NCBI GenBank assembly: GCA_016776525.1
Contig: JADHTD010000213.1
Span: 1-5,030, forward strand
Reading direction: 5' to 3'
DNA length: 5,030 nucleotides
Source of the DNA: Rhodospirillales bacterium
Lineage (GTDB): Bacteria; Pseudomonadota; Alphaproteobacteria; Rhodospirillales; JADHTD01
The notes below the pieces were generated by a model, which was given only the letters and a program-made list of their open reading frames with translations, was not told the origin of the DNA and ran no database searches. This document shows, one piece after another, positions 1 through 5,030 of the stretch. Each line of letters starts with the position of its first letter. Positions within the stretch are counted from its first letter, which is position 1. The translations under genes and the position numbers were made by a program.

Positions 1-14
1 TAAATAAAAGGGTG

Positions 15-40
15 AAAAGCGCAGGCCTGCTATGCGTTTT
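15..40 (-). terminator. Possible weak terminator downstream of the dehydrogenase gene
   Basis: About 90 nt beyond the dehydrogenase stop, the minus-strand transcript can fold AAAACGCA against TGCGCTTTT around a 9-nt loop, with one A-C mismatch, and runs into TTTT. Read on the plus strand, the mismatch becomes a G-U pair and the hairpin is slightly better, again ending in TTTT. The stem is short and the core GCAGGCCTGC (21-30) is itself a palindrome, so this may only be a chance structure. No other terminator is visible between here and the gene. Confidence 0.28.
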
Positions 41-127
41 CGGAATGGGCTTTAGGGCTGTCGGCAGGCCGGAAAACCTTCGCCCGGACGGTCGCCTGGA
101 CGCTGGTTCCAAGCGGAGTGACCGGCG

Positions 128-1015
128 TTACTTCCGCTTAACGTTGGCGGCCAGTTCCATGGCCGTACAGACGGCCGACTGGTCCTCGTCATGGTGGCCG
201 TGGGCGATGGCCGAGTAATAAGGCTGCAAGGCGGCCTGATAGATCGGCAGCGGCACGCAGTTTTCGGCGGCATGGGCCGTGATCAGTTTGCAGTCCTTCA
301 GCGGGATGGAGAAATTCATGCCCTCTTTCTTGTAGTCGTTTTCCGCCATCAGCTTGCCGCGCACCTCGAACATGCGCGACGAAGCGCCGGAACCGCTGAT
401 CACTTCGTGGATGGTTTTGGGGTCAAGGCCGGCCTTCATGCCCAGCACCATGACCTCAGCGGCGACGCTGTTGTGCACCAGATTGAGGATGTTGTTACAG
501 AACTTCATCTTCATGCCGTTGCCGAAATCGCCGACGTAATGATATTTGCCGGTGAAACAGGCGATGATCGGTTCAACCTTTTTGCAAAGTTCCTCATCGC
601 CGCTGAGGAAAGCGGTGAGTTTTTTCTCTTTGGCCATAATGCGGTTGCCGCTCAAGGGGCAATCCAGCATCAACTTGCCGTCGGCTTCCAGGATGGCGCG
701 GGCTTTTTCCTTATCGGTAATGCCAAAGGTGCTGAGTTCGACGATGATCTGGTCTTTACCGGCGCTCTTGTCGATGCCCTCGACGCCGCCGATGACCTCG
801 AACAGGGACTCCGCCGTCGGCAGGCAGGTGAAAATAATGTCGGCCCGTTCGGCGACATCCTGTGGCGAGCCGCCGGCCTTCATGCCCTGATCGGCGAATT
901 CCTTCATTTTCCCGGTATCGACATCGAAGCCGACGACCGGATAGCCCGCTTCCAGCATGAACGGCACCAGGGCCGAACCGAGGACGCCGAGGCCGATCAT
1001 TCCAATCTGTTGCAT
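128..1015 (-). CDS. NAD(P)-dependent beta-hydroxyacid dehydrogenase (3-hydroxyisobutyrate dehydrogenase family)
   Basis: This 295-residue soluble enzyme belongs to the beta-hydroxyacid dehydrogenase family, which oxidises a beta-hydroxy acid (or reduces the aldehyde/keto acid) with NAD(P). The N-terminal Rossmann domain (about 1-165) has the dinucleotide motif GLGVLG at 8-13, and Asp31 at the end of the second strand favours NAD over NADP. DCPLSGN at 118-124 stands where the family normally has DAPVSGG, the substrate loop. The helical C-terminal domain carries the catalytic lysine in KFCNN (Lys171, Asn174, Asn175), the conserved Lys240-Asp241 pair and an HDEDQSAV stretch near 275-282. Length is normal. 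ATG at 1015 is preferred over the TTG one codon upstream because AGGGGA lies 7 nt before it. It follows the transporter gene tctC but lies behind a strong terminator, so it may be partly independently transcribed. Family is certain; the substrate is unknown and probably related to the imported solute. Confidence 0.94.
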   Translation of the reverse strand: MQQIGMIGLGVLGSALVPFMLEAGYPVVGFDVDTGKMKEFADQGMKAGGSPQDVAERADIIFTCLPTAESLFEVIGGVEGIDKSAGKDQIIVELSTFGITDKEKARAILEADGKLMLDCPLSGNRIMAKEKKLTAFLSGDEELCKKVEPIIACFTGKYHYVGDFGNGMKMKFCNNILNLVHNSVAAEVMVLGMKAGLDPKTIHEVISGSGASSRMFEVRGKLMAENDYKKEGMNFSIPLKDCKLITAHAAENCVPLPIYQAALQPYYSAIAHGHHDEDQSAVCTAMELAANVKRK

Positions 1016-1028
1016 CAATCTTTCCCCT
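1016..1028 (-). promoter_or_regulatory. Ribosome-binding site deciding the dehydrogenase start
   Basis: On the minus strand AGGGGA (plus 1023-1028) stands 7 nt before the ATG at 1015 and only 4 nt before the alternative TTG at 1018. The spacing supports the ATG and removes one residue from the longest possible reading. Confidence 0.7.
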
Positions 1029-1047
1029 ATTTTTCTAACCGCCCGAA

Positions 1048-1078
1048 AATATATACAGACGCCACCCAGACGGGAAAA
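1048..1078 (-). promoter_or_regulatory. Weak candidate promoter for the dehydrogenase gene
   Basis: The space between the tctC terminator and the dehydrogenase contains TATATT on the minus strand (plus 1048-1053), 5 of 6 bases matching a -10 box. The position where a -35 box should be reads TTCCCG, a poor match. The main argument for a promoter here is indirect: the strong terminator upstream would otherwise leave the dehydrogenase with little transcript. Low confidence in the exact site. Confidence 0.25.
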
Positions 1079-1150
1079 TCCACTGTTTCAGGGCCGGTTA
1101 TTTTTTTATTTATCGCCAGCCACCGAAGAAAGAGTACCTCTCGGAAGCAC

Positions 1151-1190
1151 AAAAGGTAATGGCATCTCCCGTTAAGGAGATGCCATTACC
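1151..1190 (-). terminator. Strong rho-independent terminator after tctC
   Basis: A perfect 15-bp stem is formed by plus 1155-1169 (GGTAATGGCATCTCC) and its exact reverse complement at 1176-1190, with the 6-nt loop CGTTAA. In the minus-strand transcript the hairpin begins 23 nt after the tctC stop and is followed at once by TTTTGTGCTT, where plus 1151-1154 is AAAA. The orientation fits termination of the tctC transcript. The U-tract is short (four, then interrupted), so some read-through into the dehydrogenase or a role in protecting the mRNA 3' end is possible. In the plus direction no T-run follows. Confidence 0.87.
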
Positions 1191-1212
1191 AGGATGGATG
1201 TTGGGGTGACCG

Positions 1213-2169
1213 TTACTTGCCGGCCAGGCCCATAACCATTGCTTTATAAGCTTTGCTCTGCTCGGCGCGCATCGGCTCATACTTATCGCCGATGATGAAG
1301 TCGCTGTTTTCACCGATGGCTTTCAGAAGGCGCTTGTAGGTTTTGTCCTTCTGAAGCTTGGTCAGAGCCATTTTAATTTTGGCAATACGATCCGGAGGCG
1401 TGCCTGCCGGAGCCATGATGATGCGGCGCATCAGGCCGATACCGCCGGAGAAGCCCAACGATTTAAAGGTCGGGACGCCCGGGAAGGATTCCTTGGCGCC
1501 GGAACTGGCCAACACGCGGACCTTGTTGCCCTGGGCCAGGATGGTCGACTTGAACTGCATGGTGAAGTCGGCTTCCTTGGCCAGGAACCCACGCATGGAC
1601 GGTCCGCCACCCTTATACGGCACCATGGTAACTTTGATGCCGGCTTCGTGGAACAACTGGACGGCCGGAGAATGCACGGCGCCCCAAACGCCACTGTGGG
1701 CGAATTTCAGCTTGCCGGGATTCTTTTTAGCGGCGTCCAACAGATCCTGAAGGGTCTTGTACGGGCTGCTGGCGAGAACGATCAAGGAGGCGTCGCCGGT
1801 GTTCAACTGAGCAATGGAGACGAAATCCTTGTTGGTGTTGTACGGCAGCTTTTTGACGTGCTGCTGCAACTGATCGAAGTAGTTGTGGGTGAACAGCAAG
1901 GTGTAGCCGTCGGGCTTCGCCTTGGCTGCCGCCGCCGTGCCGATCTGGCCGCTGGCGCCGCCCATCAGCTTGACGATAATGGCACCGTTCAAATAGGTCG
2001 GAATGGTGCTGGTGAAGACACGCGCGTTGCGGTCATGAGAGCCACCGGCGCCAACCGGCAGGATCAAGGTAATCGGTTTTTCAGGATATTCAGCTTTGAC
2101 GCTGGTGATCCCGAGAGCTGCGAGGACCAAGGCCCCCATAAGCACTTTAGTGGTTTTAGCTAACTTCAT
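1213..2169 (-). CDS. tctC: TctC/Bug-type periplasmic substrate-binding protein of a tripartite tricarboxylate transporter
   Basis: This is the extracytoplasmic solute receptor that captures a carboxylate-type ligand and delivers it to the TctA/TctB membrane pair. The 318-residue product is the usual length. It begins with a Sec signal peptide: a basic start (KLAKTTK), a hydrophobic core at about 9-21 and a likely cleavage after VKA26. The mature protein opens with YPEKPITLILPVGAGG (28-43), the first-strand and ligand-loop signature of Bug proteins, with the conserved aspartate at 46. GGASGQIG (70-77), PDGYTLL (86-92), VPYKGGGPSMRGFL (183-196) and APAGTPP (253-259) are further family hallmarks. 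A longer in-frame reading to 2274 exists, but the signal peptide and the AAGAGGGG-type ribosome site 7 nt upstream fix the start at 2169. It lies third, after tctB and tctA, with a 174-bp gap. A strong terminator sits 23 nt after its stop. The P-to-A change in the usual PGG ligand loop (AGG at 41-43) may reflect a different substrate, which cannot be named. Confidence 0.95.
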   Translation of the reverse strand: MKLAKTTKVLMGALVLAALGITSVKAEYPEKPITLILPVGAGGSHDRNARVFTSTIPTYLNGAIIVKLMGGASGQIGTAAAAKAKPDGYTLLFTHNYFDQLQQHVKKLPYNTNKDFVSIAQLNTGDASLIVLASSPYKTLQDLLDAAKKNPGKLKFAHSGVWGAVHSPAVQLFHEAGIKVTMVPYKGGGPSMRGFLAKEADFTMQFKSTILAQGNKVRVLASSGAKESFPGVPTFKSLGFSGGIGLMRRIIMAPAGTPPDRIAKIKMALTKLQKDKTYKRLLKAIGENSDFIIGDKYEPMRAEQSKAYKAMVMGLAGK

Positions 2170-2343
2170 TGTGTAGCCCCTCTTCTTTGTTTCCAAACGA
2201 AAGGGCCCCCCCTGAGAACATCGATAATAATATCGAAAAGGATGCCCATATCCCCGAATTATCGCATATAGCACATCATCCGGGGTAGCCCCCTGTCAAG
2301 GAATATCCAAGGCAATTCTCTGGATATCCGCTCAACACGGCAA
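2170..2343 (-). promoter_or_regulatory. tctA-tctC intergenic region with possible internal promoter and inverted repeats
   Basis: This 174-bp gap is much longer than normal inside an operon. On the minus strand it holds a perfect TTGACA (plus 2294-2299), but the best nearby -10-like site, TGCTATATG (ending around 2264-2272), is 23 nt away, too far for a classic promoter; GATAAT at 2258-2263 is another -10-like box without a good partner. Three inverted repeats are visible: ATATCCA/TGGATAT (2303-2309 and 2321-2327), GGGG-TAG-CCCC (2282-2292, directly next to TTGACA) and TCGATA-ATAA-TATCGA (2221-2236). These could be an operator, an RNA processing or attenuation site, or chance. An own promoter would let the binding protein be made in excess over the permease, which is usual for such systems. 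No open frame of note lies here. Confidence 0.4.
2177..2184 (-). promoter_or_regulatory. Ribosome-binding site deciding the tctC start
   Basis: AAGAGGGG on the minus strand lies 7 nt before the ATG at 2169. Together with the signal peptide that begins there, it rules out the longer reading that would start at 2274, whose extra 35 residues look like untranslated leader. Confidence 0.8.
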
Positions 2344-3849
2344 CTATTCCTCCACTCCATATTGCTTGCGCATACGTTTACTGCGCCGCCACATAAAGTA
2401 TGTAATAAACGGCGTTAAGGCAAAAATGCCCGCCGTCACCGGCCGTTCAATAAACATGTATCCCAGCATATCGCCCTGCGCCAGGGTCACCGTCTGGCCG
2501 AACGAATACTCCATGATCGGTCCTAAGATGAAGCCCATGACCATCGGCGTCACATCGAAATGCAGTTTCTTGGCCAGATAGCCAAAGGCGCCGAAGAAAA
2601 CCAGAACGGCCAGATCGAAGGGATCGGACCGGAACACCCATGAACCGGCAAAGGCAAAGACCAGGGTCAAGGGAAGCAGGATCGACTTGCGGATGGTCAC
2701 CACCTTGGCGAACACCGGGATACAGAAGTAGCCGATAAACAGGAACAGGATGTTGGCGCACACCATGGCCACCAGGATGGCGAAGACCAGGGCACCCTGT
2801 TCTTCCATCAACTGCGGTCCGGGGCGCAGGCCCTGGGCGATAAAGGCGCCGACCAGGATCACCGTCAGGTTGTCGCCGGGAATACCCAGCGTCAGCAACG
2901 GCACCAGGGTCGGCCCGTTGACGGCATTGTTGGCGGCTTCCGCCGCGGCGACGCCTTCCAGTTCGCCTTTACCGAATGTTTCAGGGTGCGACGAGGCGTT
3001 CTTGGCGGCGGCATAGCCCATGAAGGCAGCGACCACCTGGCCGACACCGGGGATCATGCCGATCGAAGTGCCGATCATGGTCGAGCGCACTATGGTCCGG
3101 AAACTGTTTTTGAATTCTGCAAAGGTCAAGCGTTCGCCGCGCACATTAAGCGCGTCTTTGTTGATCAGTCCCGACGCCTTCTTTTCGATGCCGATGAAAA
3201 TTTCCGGCAGGGCGAAGACACCGATCAGCATCGGCAACAGGGGAATACCGGCGCGTATCTGGAAAATATCGAAGGTAAAGCGCGACAGCGCCCCGATCGG
3301 ATCCTGGCCGACCAACGAAAACAATAAACCAACGGCCAGCATCAACAGGCCCTTGACGAAAACGCCGCTGGAGGTTGCCGAAATAATGATCAGGCTGAGC
3401 AGCAGGATGGCGGCCAGTTCCGGCGGCCCCATCATGAGGGCGATAATGGCAATCGGACCGATGAAGATAATGGTGAAGATATCACTGGTCAGGTCACCAC
3501 TGACCGAGGCAAAGAGGGCGATCTCGAGGGCTTTGCGGCCGTGACCCTTCTTGGTCAGGGCCGGCCCGTCGAAGGTGGTGGCGACCGCCGCCCCGGTGCC
3601 CGGCATGGATACCAGGATAGCCGGGATGCTGCCGCCGTAGATACCGCCCTTATAGACGCCCAGGAGAAAGGGAATGCCGATCAGGGGTTCCACAAAGAAG
3701 GACAAAGGCAGCAGGATGGCCATCGCCATCACGGTTGTGAACCCCGGCAGGGCGCCGACAAACATACCGAGCAGCAAACCGATGCTCATCATGGCGAAGG
3801 TGTCCAGCCGCAAAGCCAACCCAATGCCTTCGATAAAGAAATCCCACAT
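2344..3849 (-). CDS. tctA: TctA-like large membrane subunit of a tripartite tricarboxylate transporter
   Basis: This 501-residue inner-membrane protein is the large permease subunit, which forms the translocation path and imports the solute by ion-coupled secondary transport with TctB. It is almost entirely hydrophobic, with roughly ten to twelve membrane segments. Two halves repeat the same pattern. In the first, GALPG (32-36) is followed by YGGSIPAILVSMPGTG (71-86) and DGPALTKKG (94-102). In the second, GMIPGVG (264-270) is followed by EGVAAAEAANNAV (298-310) and LGIPGDN (321-327). The EGVAAAEAANNA box and the late LGPIMEYSFGQ segment (442-452) are typical of TctA. Length is normal and the frame is intact, ending in TAG. 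The start at 3849 gives the expected N-terminus (WDFFIEGIGLAL). Its ribosome site is the weakest of the four genes: AAGGA lies 11 nt upstream. It follows tctB by 70 bp and is presumably cotranscribed with it. Confidence 0.97.
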   Translation of the reverse strand: MWDFFIEGIGLALRLDTFAMMSIGLLLGMFVGALPGFTTVMAMAILLPLSFFVEPLIGIPFLLGVYKGGIYGGSIPAILVSMPGTGAAVATTFDGPALTKKGHGRKALEIALFASVSGDLTSDIFTIIFIGPIAIIALMMGPPELAAILLLSLIIISATSSGVFVKGLLMLAVGLLFSLVGQDPIGALSRFTFDIFQIRAGIPLLPMLIGVFALPEIFIGIEKKASGLINKDALNVRGERLTFAEFKNSFRTIVRSTMIGTSIGMIPGVGQVVAAFMGYAAAKNASSHPETFGKGELEGVAAAEAANNAVNGPTLVPLLTLGIPGDNLTVILVGAFIAQGLRPGPQLMEEQGALVFAILVAMVCANILFLFIGYFCIPVFAKVVTIRKSILLPLTLVFAFAGSWVFRSDPFDLAVLVFFGAFGYLAKKLHFDVTPMVMGFILGPIMEYSFGQTVTLAQGDMLGYMFIERPVTAGIFALTPFITYFMWRRSKRMRKQYGVEE

Positions 3850-3919
3850 TCTCTTATAGGTCCTTACGTTTAGTCGTTAATTAGTTTCAAGCTGTGCACC
3901 CGTTCCCAAACCGGTCCTT

Positions 3920-4465
3920 TTAAAGGATGGAATACGGGGTCAGGAAGGTATCGATCGGGAACGGCGGCAGGGATGTCTGCAGCAGCCCCGTGAAGACATA
4001 GAAAACAGCCACCGGGATGACAATGCTGACAATCGCCGTCATATAGTAGTTCCGGTTGCCGAAGAAGGTCGCCAGAAAGGCGATCAGGCAGGCGCTTCCG
4101 ACGACGAATCCCAAGTTAACCATCAACACCACATAAGCGGCCATAGCCCCCAGCGTGATGGAAACGTTGGTGACGGCTTCCCGGTCCAGGTCCATCAATT
4201 GGTTGCGTTCATCAACGCTGAAACTCTTGAAAAAGGACCAGATGCCGAGCCCGACAAATGCCGAGGCGACAATCTGGGGGAACAGTTCAACGGACAGTTC
4301 CTGCTGGTTGGTGGCGAGCACGATAAACGGCTTTTCGATTTGATGCGGGATCAATAGAAAAAGAGCGCCCCCGAGAAGAATAAAAAGGATGGAAGCAACC
4401 GAGTTGTAGTTGAACTTCTTTTCCGGAGGTGCGCCATTGGCGCTTTGATTGCCTGCTTCCGCCAC
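3920..4465 (-). CDS. tctB: TctB-like small membrane subunit of a tripartite tricarboxylate transporter
   Basis: This 181-residue inner-membrane protein is the small, poorly conserved partner of TctA; its exact job in the complex is not settled for the family. A polar N-terminal tail (1-20) faces the cytoplasm or periplasm and is followed by hydrophobic segments at about 22-40, 61-80, 101-118, 119-136 and 142-162. LFPQIVASAFVGLG (61-74) matches the usual TctB second-segment signature, and the closing part, from NLGFVVGSACL (117-127) to the LPPFP near 166-170, resembles the normal C-terminal pair of helices. The GTG start at 4465 is supported by GAAGGGGAG ending 5 nt upstream, and no in-frame ATG lies further upstream. 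It is the first gene of the cluster, whereas many known Tct operons start with tctC. Identity is based on size, topology, motif and position beside tctA, because TctB sequences diverge strongly. Confidence 0.92.
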   Translation of the reverse strand: MAEAGNQSANGAPPEKKFNYNSVASILFILLGGALFLLIPHQIEKPFIVLATNQQELSVELFPQIVASAFVGLGIWSFFKSFSVDERNQLMDLDREAVTNVSITLGAMAAYVVLMVNLGFVVGSACLIAFLATFFGNRNYYMTAIVSIVIPVAVFYVFTGLLQTSLPPFPIDTFLTPYSIL

Positions 4466-4479
4466 TTCTACTCCCCTTC
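4466..4479 (-). promoter_or_regulatory. Ribosome-binding site supporting the GTG start of tctB
   Basis: GAAGGGGAG on the minus strand (plus 4471-4479) places its AGGGG core 7 nt before the GTG at 4465. This is the strongest ribosome site in the window and justifies the non-ATG start. Confidence 0.75.
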
Positions 4480-4547
4480 TATAAAGAGCCTCTATTTTAC
4501 TCTGAACCTGTTCCCGGTCCTGTAGATATTTGCGCCGGGCCGATGCT

Positions 4548-4576
4548 GTTATAGCAAAACCGCCTGCCGCTCGCCA
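4548..4576 (-). promoter_or_regulatory. Candidate promoter for the tctBAC cluster
   Basis: On the minus strand TGCTATAAC gives an extended -10 box (TATAAC at plus 4548-4553, 5 of 6 bases, preceded by TGC). Exactly 17 nt further upstream TGGCGA (4571-4576) is a modest -35 match, 3 of 6. Transcription would start about 75-80 nt before the tctB GTG. Extended -10 promoters tolerate a weak -35, so the arrangement is plausible, but it is read by eye only and activation by a regulator may be needed. Confidence 0.42.
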
Positions 4577-4579
4577 GAG

Positions 4580-5030
4580 CCGACCCGAAACACGCTTAAA
4601 TCATATTAACGAAATTCACCTCAATGATGGCGCCGGTATTTGACAGTGGACCAGATTGACCGGGGCTATGAAGGCACCGTAAACCGCCGCTGATAATATC
4701 GGTATATTTCTTGATTTCATATGGTAGTTAGAAAAAGGTATGAATAAAAATTCAAAATGTATCTAAAGTTATGCTTTTTAATCATATGATGGCAGGCAGG
4801 CTGGCTGACCGGTGGTTTTCCATCCCGGCCTTAAGGGTATTATCGACATTCATCTACTCCTGTGCACCTTAGTATGGGGTCGCCCCCCTAGTTATATAAG
4901 GAAAATAATGTGCAATTAAGATTGCAAAAGGCCGGCCGGAATAGCTCGAATAGAATCACTCTTATATTCACATTACATACATATTCAAAAAATGAATGGG
5001 GTAACAATCAGCAGAAATACTGGATAAATT
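4580..5030. other. Gene-free upstream region, AT-rich toward the window edge
   Basis: No convincing gene is present in these roughly 450 bases. From about 4690 onward the sequence is clearly more AT-rich than the coding part, as expected of regulatory or non-coding DNA. Visible details are a 10-bp palindrome ATCATATGAT (4781-4790), GGCA/GGCT tandem tetramers (4791-4806), a GGGG-TCG-CCCC inverted repeat (4876-4886), the palindrome GGCCGGCC (4930-4937) and paired TTGAC words 16 bp apart (4640 and 4656). A regulator gene often lies next to Tct clusters and could begin beyond the window edge, but no start or end of one can be shown here. Confidence 0.6.

Noticed and set aside
191..1159. A 322-codon open frame on the plus strand opposite the dehydrogenase
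   Set aside because: It is the antisense shadow of a clear enzyme gene, has no recognisable domain, lacks a convincing ribosome site and has the His/Ala/Asp-rich composition typical of such shadows.
2170..2274. N-terminal extension of tctC by 35 residues
   Set aside because: A Sec signal peptide and a well-spaced ribosome site begin at 2169; the upstream residues do not resemble the family and would bury the signal peptide.
3020..3544. Plus-strand open frame of 174 codons opposite tctA
   Set aside because: It lies wholly within the highly conserved tctA gene, on the other strand, and has no family features.
3915..3927. TCCTTT-T-AAAGGA inverted repeat at the tctB stop as a terminator
   Set aside because: A one-base spacer cannot form an RNA hairpin and no T-run follows; tctB and tctA are probably cotranscribed.
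4640..4671. Plus-strand TTGACA at 4640 as a promoter for a divergent gene
   Set aside because: The nearest -10-like word, TATGAA, is 21 nt away and no plus-strand gene follows in the window.
4930..4939. GGCCGGCCGG beside AAAA as a minus-strand terminator
   Set aside because: The palindrome has no loop and no long stem, and no gene ends upstream of it in the window.
4986..5030. Possible start of a plus-strand gene at the window edge (ATG at 4992)
   Set aside because: The frame from this ATG stops at TAA after 11 codons, still inside the window, and has no ribosome site of note.

Overview
This window carries one compact locus of four genes, all on the minus strand. It is a tripartite tricarboxylate transporter (TTT, Tct-type) followed by a soluble dehydrogenase. 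Read in transcription order (right to left) the genes are: a TctB-like small membrane subunit (4465 to 3920), a TctA-like large membrane subunit (3849 to 2344), a TctC/Bug-type periplasmic binding protein (2169 to 1213) and a 3-hydroxyisobutyrate-dehydrogenase-family oxidoreductase (1015 to 128). The TTT family is concentrated in Proteobacteria. The moderately GC-rich coding sequence, the Sec signal peptide on the binding protein and the Gram-negative type Shine-Dalgarno sequences (AGGGG-like, about 7 nt from the start for three of the four genes) suggest a proteobacterium, perhaps an alphaproteobacterium. That last step is inference from gene style, not from a marker gene.

Layout. Bases 1-127 lie downstream of the dehydrogenase and hold only a weak hairpin. 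Bases 1016-1212 separate the dehydrogenase from tctC and hold a very strong intrinsic terminator (15-bp perfect stem plus TTTT) just behind tctC, followed by a possible weak promoter for the dehydrogenase. Bases 2170-2343 separate tctA from tctC. This gap is long for an operon and contains a consensus TTGACA box and several inverted repeats, so tctC may have its own promoter. Bases 3850-3919 are a 70-bp tctB-tctA gap. Bases 4466-5030 contain no convincing gene. The part nearest tctB has a plausible extended -10 promoter; the distal part is visibly AT-rich, with palindromes and one tiny, doubtful reading frame.

How the genes work together. The binding protein should capture a carboxylate-type solute in the periplasm and hand it to the TctA/TctB membrane pair, which imports it by ion-coupled secondary transport. 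The dehydrogenase next door probably oxidises or reduces the imported hydroxy acid (or a breakdown product) with NAD. The substrate cannot be named from sequence. The gene order (membrane subunits first, binding protein later), the apparent transcriptional separation of tctC and the dehydrogenase, and the altered substrate motif in the dehydrogenase are the points most worth attention. I see no mobile element, CRISPR array, RNA gene or clearly new type of system here; this is a recognisable nutrient-uptake locus.
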